NCBI RefSeq assembly: GCF_900143645.1
Contig: NZ_FRFD01000008.1
Coordinates: 121,595 to 185,594, forward strand
DNA length: 64,000 bases
Source of the DNA: Anaerocolumna xylanovorans DSM 12503
Lineage (GTDB): Bacteria; Bacillota; Clostridia; Lachnospirales; Lachnospiraceae
Reading direction: 5' to 3'
Notes under the pieces: generated by a model
Databases searched by the model: none
The model's input: only the letters and a program-made list of their open reading frames with translations
What the model was told of the DNA's origin: nothing
Made by a program: the position numbers and the translations under genes
Part shown: one piece after another, positions 7,309-15,756 of the stretch
How the letters are laid out: each line of letters opens with the position of its first letter
How positions within the stretch are numbered: the stretch's first letter is position 1

Positions 7309-9457
7309 TCAAGTAGCTGCATTAAACTTAAGATTTTGTGATAACAATGATGGAAAAGAAGTAAGATTGTGTGACAGTAATGGAAAGGGCACCTTTGTGC
7401 TCTGTGACAGAGAGGGCTTTGCAGATTCTGAAAAAGCAATGGAAGAGAATAATGCCTTTTTGTTTGACGGCTACTCCACCTGGTTTTACAGTGAGAGTGT
7501 TTTGCCTGAAATGGAGGGGGATTTTACAGTGGAAATCCTACTTGCTCCCCAGGGCTTTGAAACAGGAAAAAGCGGCTTGTTCTGCCGCTTTCATAAAGAA
7601 AAGAAGACAGGCTTTTATGTCAGTGTAAAAAGAAAGGGCGTAGTAGTGGTCGGCTTTGGTGACGGGAAACACTATTACGAGCTGGAATCCGTCAATATAC
7701 ATTTAAGAAGATATCAATGGAACTGCCTGACAGTGGTATTTAACAGCGAAGCCGGCTGGTGTGATATCTTTATCAATGGAAAGATTTCTAACAGGAAACA
7801 GTTCCCAAGGCACAGAGGGCTTAAATATAGTAAAGACGGCTGCTATATCGGGAAATATGTGGACTATGATGAAAGCGGGCCAGAGGCAAAAACAGGAGTT
7901 TTTCATGGCCTCATGCAGGCAATTGATATTTATGAAGAAGTATTCAGTTCTAAAAAAGTAAAAGAAAATTACGAAGCCAAAGTGATATCAAAGGATATTA
8001 TACGCAAAGAATTAGACCGCAGTATTTACCGTTTTGATGCACAAAGGCCCCGTTATCATATGATTGCCCCGGGTAAATGGATGAATGAACCCCATGGGCC
8101 AATGTATTATAAAGGATACTACCATATCTTTTATCAGGCGAATCCCCATGCACCCCTCTGGGATAATATTCAATGGGGACATTTTATCAGCAGGGACATG
8201 CTTCATTGGGAGGATGAACGGACAGCTCTTGATCCCGAGGATATTTCTATAGCGCCCGATGGGTGCTGGTCCGGCAGCAGTATTGTGGACAAGGAGGATA
8301 TCCCGGTACTCTTCTTTACCGCCGGAAATAACGGAAGGTTCCCCAACCAGGGAGTAGCTGTGGCGGTACCGGAGAATAGCAAAGATTCCAGGCTTACAGA
8401 CTGGCTGGTGCCGGATGACCTGATTGTTAAGCAGACGGAAGGTATGGGGTGGCTTGGAGAGTTCAGAGATCCCTTTGTATGGTTTGAAGAGGATATCTAT
8501 TACATGCTTGTTGGAACCGGAGATGCTTGCAACGGAGGCGGAAATGCGTTGTTATTAAGCTCCCCGGATTTAAAGGATTGGACGAACCACGGGTTTATTC
8601 TGGACTATGACTACTCTGAAAATACGGAGGTTGGTCATGACTGGGAGCTGCCGGTGCTGCTCCCCCTAAGGGATAAGGAAGGGATTATTAAAAGTCATGT
8701 CCTTATCTTTTGTGCATGCCGGATTGAAAAGGAAGTAGTTGAAATCTATTACTGGCTGGGCGATTGGGATACCAAAGCAAAGAAGTTTTATAAGCACCAT
8801 GATAAAGCACGCCTTATTGATTTGGGGTACGGAACCTTTACCGGGCCAAGCGGATTTGTCACACCGGATAAAAGAAGCATTCTTTTTACACTGGCACAGG
8901 GTAAACGGCATCCGGAGGAGGAATTCAAATCCGGCTGGGCTCATAACGGAGGGATTCCCCTGGAGCTGTTCTGTCAAAACGAAGAGTTGGGCATCAGACC
9001 TATAACAGAGATCTATTCCCTAAGGGGCAGAAAGCTTATGGAAGCAGGAAATGTCAGTGCAGCAGATATTAATGAAAGGATAAAGGATATCAGCGGCAAT
9101 ATGCTGTATGCAAAGCTGGTTACAAAAGATGCCCTTACCGGAATTATCACGGAATACGGACAGGAGAGCCTGGAAGTATTCTATGACAGAGAGAAACAGA
9201 TATTTGGAGCAAGGGACGGAGCAGGTAATACAGTCAGTAAATACAGAGGGGATGAAGACAGGGTAATCCTGGGAGAAGATACGGCAGTCTTTGAATATTT
9301 TCTGGATCATTCCATGCTTGAGGTATACTTAAATCAGAGGAAATCCATAACCCTAAGAAACTATTCCAAAGACGGAACCAGAAGAATCAGACTAACTTCC
9401 CAAAATGTGCACATTATCAGCTTTGAACTCTGGGAAATACTGCCTGTATACCATTGA
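7292..9457 (+). CDS. GH32-like protein with N-terminal LamG-like domain and altered catalytic motifs
   Basis: This 721-residue protein overlaps the upstream GH32 stop by 17 bases and has its own ribosome site (GGAG). Residues 1-230 form a concanavalin/LamG-like sandwich (FLFDGYSTWFYSES, WCDIFINGK). A GH32 five-blade propeller follows, then a C-terminal sandwich. The nucleophile motif reads WMNEPHG, with Glu266 in place of Asp. The RDP motif is intact (EFRDPF, Asp393), and the usual WECPD is WELPV (Glu452 kept, Cys lost). It lacks a signal peptide. It may be a fructan-active enzyme with altered linkage or transfer specificity, or partly inactive; the sequence alone does not decide. Confidence 0.85.
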   Translation: MEYINNQVAALNLRFCDNNDGKEVRLCDSNGKGTFVLCDREGFADSEKAMEENNAFLFDGYSTWFYSESVLPEMEGDFTVEILLAPQGFETGKSGLFCRFHKEKKTGFYVSVKRKGVVVVGFGDGKHYYELESVNIHLRRYQWNCLTVVFNSEAGWCDIFINGKISNRKQFPRHRGLKYSKDGCYIGKYVDYDESGPEAKTGVFHGLMQAIDIYEEVFSSKKVKENYEAKVISKDIIRKELDRSIYRFDAQRPRYHMIAPGKWMNEPHGPMYYKGYYHIFYQANPHAPLWDNIQWGHFISRDMLHWEDERTALDPEDISIAPDGCWSGSSIVDKEDIPVLFFTAGNNGRFPNQGVAVAVPENSKDSRLTDWLVPDDLIVKQTEGMGWLGEFRDPFVWFEEDIYYMLVGTGDACNGGGNALLLSSPDLKDWTNHGFILDYDYSENTEVGHDWELPVLLPLRDKEGIIKSHVLIFCACRIEKEVVEIYYWLGDWDTKAKKFYKHHDKARLIDLGYGTFTGPSGFVTPDKRSILFTLAQGKRHPEEEFKSGWAHNGGIPLELFCQNEELGIRPITEIYSLRGRKLMEAGNVSAADINERIKDISGNMLYAKLVTKDALTGIITEYGQESLEVFYDREKQIFGARDGAGNTVSKYRGDEDRVILGEDTAVFEYFLDHSMLEVYLNQRKSITLRNYSKDGTRRIRLTSQNVHIISFELWEILPVYH

Positions 9458-9524
9458 TGACAGACTTTTATCTGACTAAGATATAGTCTTATTACATTCG
9501 TTGTGACATAGCTTTCGATTTTAT

Positions 9525-9553
9525 TTGAAAAGAATTTGTTAAAATGATATAAT
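9525..9553 (+). promoter_or_regulatory. Sigma-A promoter of apt
   Basis: TTGAAA (9525-9530), 17-bp spacer, TATAAT (9548-9553) with an extended TGA just before it. Start would be near 9560, leaving a leader of about 157 nt. It gives apt its own promoter, independent of the fructan operon upstream. Confidence 0.8.
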
Positions 9554-9716
9554 ATAAGTTGGGTTTTTAAGAATATTTAGATTCAGGTGTCAAAATACCA
9601 GACAGGTTTTGCAATTTTTGGCATTTCTAGTTAAGTGTTCATAAAGGATACTTACCGGCAGATTAGAATATCACCTATTTAACAATTTTTAATATAATAA
9701 GAAAGAGGCAGATACC

Positions 9717-10241
9717 ATGAAGAAGTTAGAAGATTATGTCAGGAATATACCTGATTTTCCGGAGGAAGGAATAGTTTTCAGGGATGTAACAAGTGTTTTG
9801 CAGGATAAAGACAGCTTAAAGATGTCAATTGACCAGATGCAGGCATTACTTGACGGAAAAGACATTGATGTCATTGTGGGACCGGAATCCAGAGGATTCA
9901 TATTCGGTGTGCCAATTGCCTATAATCTGAACAAAGCATTTGTGCCTGTACGTAAGAAAGGAAAGCTTCCCTGCGAGACCATTGAGATGGAATATGCTCT
10001 GGAATACGGCACAGCAACCATTGAAATGCATAAGGATGCGATTAAACCCGGTCAGAAAGTTGCTATTGTGGATGACTTAATTGCTACCGGCGGAACGATT
10101 GAAGCAATCACCAAATTAATTGAAAGCCTGGGTGGTATTGTTGTTAAGATTATATTCCTGATGGAATTGGAAGGACTTCATGGACGTGACAAATTAAAGG
10201 GATATGATGTGGATGCCGTTATTAAATATGAAGGCAAATAA
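9717..10241 (+). CDS. apt: Adenine phosphoribosyltransferase
   Basis: This 174-residue cytoplasmic enzyme makes AMP from adenine and PRPP in purine salvage. It has the short-APRT start (IPDFPEEGIVFRDVT), the substrate segment GPESRGFIFGVPIAYNL, and the PRPP-binding motif VAIVDDLIATGGT at about residues 116-128. Length matches the family. The ribosome site is AAAGAGG. It is followed by a strong terminator and then relA, the common Firmicutes order recJ-apt-relA. Confidence 0.97.
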   Translation: MKKLEDYVRNIPDFPEEGIVFRDVTSVLQDKDSLKMSIDQMQALLDGKDIDVIVGPESRGFIFGVPIAYNLNKAFVPVRKKGKLPCETIEMEYALEYGTATIEMHKDAIKPGQKVAIVDDLIATGGTIEAITKLIESLGGIVVKIIFLMELEGLHGRDKLKGYDVDAVIKYEGK

Positions 10242-10280
10242 AAGGTACTGTTAGTCCGGAACCCCTGGACTTAACAATAG

Positions 10281-10348
10281 AGGACTTTTTGTAAATAGTT
10301 GAATCTTTTGGTAGAAACCGTGAAGACTATTTGCAGAGGTCCTTTTTT
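10281..10348 (+). terminator. Rho-independent terminator after apt
   Basis: AGGAC (10281-10285) pairs with GTCCT (10339-10343), with inner GTAAATAGT/ACTATTTGC pairing and a run of T immediately after. A smaller hairpin (TGTTAGTCC / GGACTTAACA) precedes it at about 10249-10276. Confidence 0.75.
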
Positions 10349-10457
10349 GGATTATAAATACTGTACGGATAAGATAATAGTCAGGCGTGAATGATACGCG
10401 TTTTACCTGGTAAGGTACCACAAAAGACTGTCATAATATGACATAATAATAAAGGAA

Positions 10458-10486
10458 TTGATTTTTTCCGGTTATTTGTTTATAAT
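10458..10486 (+). promoter_or_regulatory. Sigma-A promoter of relA
   Basis: TTGATT (10458-10463), a 17-bp spacer and a perfect TATAAT (10481-10486), giving a short leader of about 27 nt before the relA start. Confidence 0.8.
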
Positions 10487-10519
10487 TAATAGATAAATTT
10501 ATAGGCTGGTGGTGATTTC

Positions 10520-12823
10520 ATGGAAGACGACGCGAATAATAAAGTAATGGATGATAATTTATATAGAAAAAAGAATACCGAACTGATTGTTCCTGCGGAT
10601 TTTACAACTCCGGATGAGCTGTATGGACAACTGATTAAAATAGTAGAAAGCTATCATCCTTCCGCAGATATCTCCATAATTGAAAAGGCCTATCATTTTG
10701 CGGCAAAGGCTCATCAGGATCAAATGAGAAAATCAGGAGAGCCTTATATCATACATCCGCTTTGTGTAGCCATTATTCTGGCAGAACTGGAACTGGATAA
10801 GGAAACTATTGTGGCGGGATTGCTTCATGACGTCGTAGAAGATACTGTCTGTACGGTAGAAGAGCTGGCAAAGGAATTCAATGAAGAAATAGCTCTCTTA
10901 GTGGATGGGGTAACAAAACTGACCCAATTAAGTTATTCAAAAGATAAGGTGGAGATTCAGGCCGAGAATCTGCGTAAGATGTTTCTTGCTATGGCAAAGG
11001 ATATCCGGGTTATCTTGATAAAACTTGCTGACAGACTGCATAATATGCGTACCATGCAATATCAGACCCCTGTAAAGCAAAAAGAAAAAGCAAGGGAGAC
11101 TATGGATATTTATGCTCCCATTGCCCAGCGTCTTGGTATTTCAAAGATTAAGATAGAATTGGATGATTTATCCTTAAAGTATCTGGAGCCGGAAGTCTAT
11201 AACGATTTAACGGAGAAGATAAATTCCAAAAAGGGCGAAAGAGAAGAGATAATCAATCAAATAGTAGAAGAAGTCCGTTTTCATATACAGCAGGCAGAAA
11301 TCGAAGCAAAAATTGACGGCCGGGTAAAGCATTTCTTTAGTATCTATAAAAAGATGGTGAACCAGCATAAGACACTTGACCAGATATTTGATTTATTTGC
11401 CGTGCGGATTGTTGTAGAATCTGTAAAGGACTGCTATGCGGCCCTTGGTGTTATCCATGAGATGTATAAGCCTATTCCCGGCAGATTCAAGGATTATATT
11501 GCTATGCCAAAGCCTAATATGTACCAGTCCCTTCATACTACTCTTATCGGTCCCGGAGGACAGCCCTTTGAGATACAGATCAGAACCTATGAGATGCACC
11601 GTACTGCTGAATACGGTATTGCGGCCCACTGGAAATACAAGGAAGGGCATGACGGCAAGAACAGCCAGGATACGGAAGAGGCAAAGCTTACCTGGTTAAG
11701 GCAGATCCTGGAATGGCAGAGGGATATGTCTGACAACAAGGAATTTCTAAGTCTTCTAAAAAGCGATTTGGATTTATTTTCTGAAAGCGTATACTGTTTT
11801 ACCCCCACCGGTGATGTCAAAAATCTGCCCAATGGCTCCACCCCTATTGATTTTGCCTACAGTATTCACAGCGCTGTCGGCAATAAGATGGTTGGCGCAA
11901 GGGTTAACGGCAAATTGGTCAATATCGATTATGTTATCCAAAACGGTGACAGAATTGAAATTATAACTTCACAGAATTCCAAGGGACCCAGCAGGGATTG
12001 GCTGTCCCTTGTTAAGAGCACCCAGGCGAAGAATAAGATTAACCAATGGTTTAAGACAGAATTAAAGGAAGATAACATTGTTAAAGGAAAAGAAATGATT
12101 ATTTCCTACTGTAAGACCAAAGGTATTGTATTAAGTGATCTGATGAAACCGGAATATATGAATAAGGTCATGTCAAAGTACGGTTTCAGGGATTGGGATT
12201 CCATCTATGCGGCAGTTGGCCACGGCGGACTAAAAGAAGGCCAGGTCATCAACAAGCTGAAGGATGAATATGACAAGAAGCATAAGAAGGAAATCACCGA
12301 CGAAAAGGTATTGGATTCCATAACAGAGATTAAGGACAGCAAGCCGAATGTTAAGAAAAGTAAGAGCGGTATTGTAGTTGAAGGTATCCACGATGTGGCA
12401 GTTCGTTTTTCGAAATGCTGCAGTCCTGTACCGGGAGATGAAATAATCGGATTCGTTACAAGAGGAAGAGGAGTATCCATTCACCGGACAGATTGTGTGA
12501 ACCTGATGAACTTATCGGAAGAAGACAGGGCAAGGCTGATTGAAGCAGAGTGGAATGTGCCTCAGGATAAAGCACAGGGTGAACTTTATGCAGCTGAGAT
12601 AAAGATTTATGCCAATAACCGCAGCGGTGTATTGGTGGATGTATCCAAGATACTGACAGAGAATAAGATAGATGTAACCTCAATGACAGTAAGAACCAGT
12701 AAACAGGGAACTGCAACTATAAGTGTAGGATTTGAGATTAACGGCGTAGAGCAGCTCCGGTATATTGTTGGTAAGCTTAGAAGTATTGAAAGCGTACTGG
12801 ATATTGAGCGTACTACAGGCTGA
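10520..12823 (+). CDS. relA: Bifunctional (p)ppGpp synthetase/hydrolase RelA/SpoT
   Basis: This 767-residue Rel protein makes and degrades the stringent-response alarmone. It contains the HD hydrolase domain (about residues 45-200, with HDVVEDT near residue 101 and KLADRLHNMRT), the RelA synthetase domain (FDLFAVRIVV, then IAMPKPNMYQSLHTTLIG), a TGS domain (about 405-465, VYCFTPTGDVKNLPNGSTPIDFAY), a conserved cysteine zinc-finger-like stretch (RFSKCCSPVPGDEIIG) and a C-terminal ACT domain. All hydrolase and synthetase motifs are present, so both activities are expected. The ribosome site is GGTGGTG. It is the first gene of a run with the MBL hydrolase, hemZ and HD genes. Confidence 0.97.
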   Translation: MEDDANNKVMDDNLYRKKNTELIVPADFTTPDELYGQLIKIVESYHPSADISIIEKAYHFAAKAHQDQMRKSGEPYIIHPLCVAIILAELELDKETIVAGLLHDVVEDTVCTVEELAKEFNEEIALLVDGVTKLTQLSYSKDKVEIQAENLRKMFLAMAKDIRVILIKLADRLHNMRTMQYQTPVKQKEKARETMDIYAPIAQRLGISKIKIELDDLSLKYLEPEVYNDLTEKINSKKGEREEIINQIVEEVRFHIQQAEIEAKIDGRVKHFFSIYKKMVNQHKTLDQIFDLFAVRIVVESVKDCYAALGVIHEMYKPIPGRFKDYIAMPKPNMYQSLHTTLIGPGGQPFEIQIRTYEMHRTAEYGIAAHWKYKEGHDGKNSQDTEEAKLTWLRQILEWQRDMSDNKEFLSLLKSDLDLFSESVYCFTPTGDVKNLPNGSTPIDFAYSIHSAVGNKMVGARVNGKLVNIDYVIQNGDRIEIITSQNSKGPSRDWLSLVKSTQAKNKINQWFKTELKEDNIVKGKEMIISYCKTKGIVLSDLMKPEYMNKVMSKYGFRDWDSIYAAVGHGGLKEGQVINKLKDEYDKKHKKEITDEKVLDSITEIKDSKPNVKKSKSGIVVEGIHDVAVRFSKCCSPVPGDEIIGFVTRGRGVSIHRTDCVNLMNLSEEDRARLIEAEWNVPQDKAQGELYAAEIKIYANNRSGVLVDVSKILTENKIDVTSMTVRTSKQGTATISVGFEINGVEQLRYIVGKLRSIESVLDIERTTG

Positions 12824-12842
12824 TAAGAAAAGGAGATTACGG

Positions 12843-13469
12843 ATGAAGATAAAGAATCTTGTACTGGGCCCTGTAAGCACAAACTGTTATTTCCTGATTA
12901 ATGAACAAACAAAGGAAACGATTATTATAGACCCGGCGGACAGCCCGCAGCGTATCTGTGAAAAAATCTCCGGGGAACAGCTAATGCCTGTGGCGATATT
13001 ACTGACCCATGGGCATTTTGACCATATTATGGCTGTGGAGGAGGTAGGACGTACCTATTCCATTCCGCATTATATTTATGAAACGGAAGCAGAGCTGATG
13101 GAAAGCCCTGAACTGAACGCTTCCCTTATGATAAACGGGGATATCACAGTCAAAAGGGACAGAGTATTAAAGGATAAAGAAGTGCTTACCTTAGCAGGCT
13201 TTACCATAGAGGTTATTCATACTCCCGGACATACTGCAGGCAGCGTCTGCTATTATATACAGGAAGAAAAGGCTCTTTTTTCAGGAGATACGTTATTCTA
13301 TAATTCGGTGGGCAGAACGGATCTGCCTACGGGAAACGGTGCGGCTCTTATAAAGAGCGTAAAAGAAAGGCTGTTTAACCTGCCGGAGGATACAGGCGTT
13401 TATCCCGGACATGGTATGATGTCCTCCATTGGCTATGAGAAAAATAATAATCCTTATTTTAGGCGGTAA
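12843..13469 (+). CDS. MBL-fold metallohydrolase, glyoxalase-II-like
   Basis: From ATG 12843 (ribosome site AAGGAGAT) the product is 208 residues; the longer frame overlapping relA is not needed. The metallo-beta-lactamase zinc motif THGHFDH is clear, followed by HTPGHTAGSVCYY, SGDTLF and a final PGHGMMSS histidine. The family includes glyoxalase II and persulfide dioxygenase-like hydrolases; the exact substrate is unknown. It sits between relA and hemZ, three bases before hemZ, an arrangement common in Lachnospiraceae. Confidence 0.93.
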   Translation: MKIKNLVLGPVSTNCYFLINEQTKETIIIDPADSPQRICEKISGEQLMPVAILLTHGHFDHIMAVEEVGRTYSIPHYIYETEAELMESPELNASLMINGDITVKRDRVLKDKEVLTLAGFTIEVIHTPGHTAGSVCYYIQEEKALFSGDTLFYNSVGRTDLPTGNGAALIKSVKERLFNLPEDTGVYPGHGMMSSIGYEKNNNPYFRR

Positions 13470-13472
13470 ACA

Positions 13473-14969
13473 ATGGTGATTCAGATAAGATTAAACGGGG
13501 ATGATTACGAGAATGATATTTATCCTCTGGTAAAAGCCTTTTACCCGGAAGAAGCGGTAAAAGTTATAAGACAAGAAGCAGATAGAGACATACGAGAAGA
13601 ATCCCTTATCATTACTGTAGATACCGTGGATTCTTATCTTTGTGTTGTGGCAGAAAGAGAAAAAAGGCAGCTTTATAAGGAAGAAGAAAAGGTAAGAGCG
13701 GCAAAAGAGCAGGCAGACTTCCTTAAGAGAAAAAAAGAAATCAGAAATCATCTAAAGAGGATGCTTTACAGGTGTTTAAAAAGCCTGACGGAAAAAGACC
13801 TTCCATGGGGAACCTTAACCGGGATAAGGCCGACAAAAATCGTACTGGAAAAGCTTGAAGCAGGGGAAGACAGAAAAGACATTTACCGGTATATGACAGA
13901 AGAATATTATTGTTCCGAAGGAAAAGCAGAATTAAGCCTTACCGTTGCAGAAAGAGAGAATAAACTGCTAAGGGATATGGACTACCGGAATGGCTATAGT
14001 ATCTATATTGGAATACCCTTTTGTCCAAGCACCTGCTTATACTGCTCCTTTACTTCTTATTCCATTGAAAAGTACGGGAAAATGGCGGAGGCCTATCTGG
14101 AAGCTTTGATGAAAGAAATAAGGTATGCTGGGGCAGTTCTTAAAAACAAAAAGCTTACCACCCTTTATATCGGGGGAGGGACCCCTACGACCTTAACGGA
14201 AGAACAGCTGGAAAGGCTGCTCTCCTGTATTGACAGCTATCTGAAGCCATCGGAGGCAATGGAATACACAGTAGAAGCCGGAAGGCCGGACAGCATCACA
14301 GAAGGGAAACTAAAGTTATTAAAAGCCCATGGAGTGAACCGGATTTCTATCAATCCTCAGACCATGCAGCAGAGGACGCTTGATTTAATCGGCAGAAAAC
14401 ATACAGTAAGACAGATACAGGAAGCCCTCCTGCTGGCAAGAAAAACAGGGCATGAAAATATTAATATGGATATCATTATAGGACTTCCGGGGGAAAGAAA
14501 AGAAGATGTGGAAGATACTCTTAAAGAAATTAAAATCCTGAATCCGGAAAGTCTTACAGTTCATACACTGGCATTAAAAAGAGCTTCCAGATTAAAGGAA
14601 GAAAGAGCGGAATATGAAGCGGTTGGGTTCTATGAAACTTCCAAGATGGCCGGCTTAACAGCGGATTTTGCAGAAGCTGAGAGATATCTGCCATATTATC
14701 TCTACCGTCAAAAGAATATGTCCGGAAATTTAGAGAACATCGGCTATGCCAGAAGAGGCAGGGAAGGGCTTTATAATATTCTCATAATGGAAGAGAAGCA
14801 AACCATTATTGCTCTTGGAGCAGGAGCACAATCAAAGTTTGTATTCCATCAGGAGAACCGTATTGAACGGGTGGAGAATGTGAAGAGCCTTAAGGATTAT
14901 CTGGAAAGAATTGATGAAATGATTGACAGGAAGAATCGTTTTCTGTCAGAAAACGGACATTTACTGTAG
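13473..14969 (+). CDS. hemZ: Coproporphyrinogen dehydrogenase HemZ (radical SAM)
   Basis: This 498-residue protein has an N-terminal extension of about 170 residues typical of HemZ rather than HemN. A radical SAM core follows with the 4Fe-4S motif FCPSTCLYCSF (CxxxCxxC) near residue 183, the glycine-rich LYIGGGTPTTL segment and NMDIIIGLPGE. HemZ-type proteins are annotated as oxygen-independent coproporphyrinogen III oxidases, but many obligate anaerobes keep this gene without a full heme pathway, so the true role may differ. It is tightly coupled to the upstream MBL gene (3-base gap). Confidence 0.93.
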   Translation: MVIQIRLNGDDYENDIYPLVKAFYPEEAVKVIRQEADRDIREESLIITVDTVDSYLCVVAEREKRQLYKEEEKVRAAKEQADFLKRKKEIRNHLKRMLYRCLKSLTEKDLPWGTLTGIRPTKIVLEKLEAGEDRKDIYRYMTEEYYCSEGKAELSLTVAERENKLLRDMDYRNGYSIYIGIPFCPSTCLYCSFTSYSIEKYGKMAEAYLEALMKEIRYAGAVLKNKKLTTLYIGGGTPTTLTEEQLERLLSCIDSYLKPSEAMEYTVEAGRPDSITEGKLKLLKAHGVNRISINPQTMQQRTLDLIGRKHTVRQIQEALLLARKTGHENINMDIIIGLPGERKEDVEDTLKEIKILNPESLTVHTLALKRASRLKEERAEYEAVGFYETSKMAGLTADFAEAERYLPYYLYRQKNMSGNLENIGYARRGREGLYNILIMEEKQTIIALGAGAQSKFVFHQENRIERVENVKSLKDYLERIDEMIDRKNRFLSENGHLL

Positions 14970-14987
14970 AGAAGGGAGAGACTTAAT

Positions 14988-15644
14988 TTGCAGGCAGTCA
15001 GAGAATTAACAGTAGAAGATAGAAAAGAGCTTAGCAGTATTCTGACGGATGATATGGAGGAAGCCATTGACCATGGGATTTTGGTAAGCAGGCTTGCTTA
15101 TTTGCTGGCAGAAGAAACGGGCTGTGATGAAAGCTTCTGTTATGCCATGGCAGATGCAGGACTGGTACATGATATCGGGAAATTAAGACTGGGAAAGTAT
15201 TTATATGCCAGTAACAGGAATACTCTTATAGTAGAAGAAATGAAGTACATCCGTATGCATCCTGATATCGGATATGATATTTTAAAAAAATATGGGTATA
15301 ATGAGGAAATATTAAAGGCTGTACTATACCATCATGAAAACTATGATGGCTCCGGGTATCCTAATAACCTGAAAGGAAACCAGATTCCCCTTGGAGGCAG
15401 AATATTAAGGATATGCGATGTCTATGCGGCTTTAATATCGGATAGAAGATATCGCTGTTCTTATCATAAAGAAGCAGCAATGCAGCTCATGATTGAAGAA
15501 GTAAAGAATTTTGATATGAAGCTGTTTCTTAATTTTCTAAGTATTGCCTATACAGAGCCATTTACGGAAGTTGATAAATATGCAAGGGAAATCAATAAAA
15601 AGAATTTTAGTTGGAAGAATATCCTGCATGACGGTACCTATTAG
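14988..15644 (+). CDS. HD-GYP-like domain phosphohydrolase
   Basis: This 218-residue protein likely starts at TTG 14988, behind AAGGGAGAG. It carries metal-binding HD signatures in HD-GYP order: a first His in the DHGILVSRLAYLL helix, LVHDIGKLRLG, HPDIGYDIL, HHENYDGSGYP and RICDVYAAL. The YDGSGYP variant matches the GYP motif of cyclic-di-GMP phosphodiesterases, but no receiver or sensor domain is attached. It is the last gene of the relA-MBL-hemZ run. Cyclic-dinucleotide hydrolysis is plausible but unproven. Confidence 0.88.
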   Translation: MQAVRELTVEDRKELSSILTDDMEEAIDHGILVSRLAYLLAEETGCDESFCYAMADAGLVHDIGKLRLGKYLYASNRNTLIVEEMKYIRMHPDIGYDILKKYGYNEEILKAVLYHHENYDGSGYPNNLKGNQIPLGGRILRICDVYAALISDRRYRCSYHKEAAMQLMIEEVKNFDMKLFLNFLSIAYTEPFTEVDKYAREINKKNFSWKNILHDGTY

Positions 15645-15667
15645 GATAGTTTAAGGTCCTGCTGCGG

Positions 15668-15696
15668 TTGAAATTTCGAAAAAAAAGCATTATAAT
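15668..15696 (+). promoter_or_regulatory. Sigma-A promoter of the M18 aminopeptidase gene
   Basis: TTGAAA (15668-15673), 17-bp spacer, perfect TATAAT (15691-15696). The leader to the start codon at 15757 would be about 55 nt. Confidence 0.8.
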
Positions 15697-15756
15697 GAAC
15701 CACGGACAGTGTGAAATAAAAAGAATAAAATTAAAACAATATAGAAAGGAAAGCAA

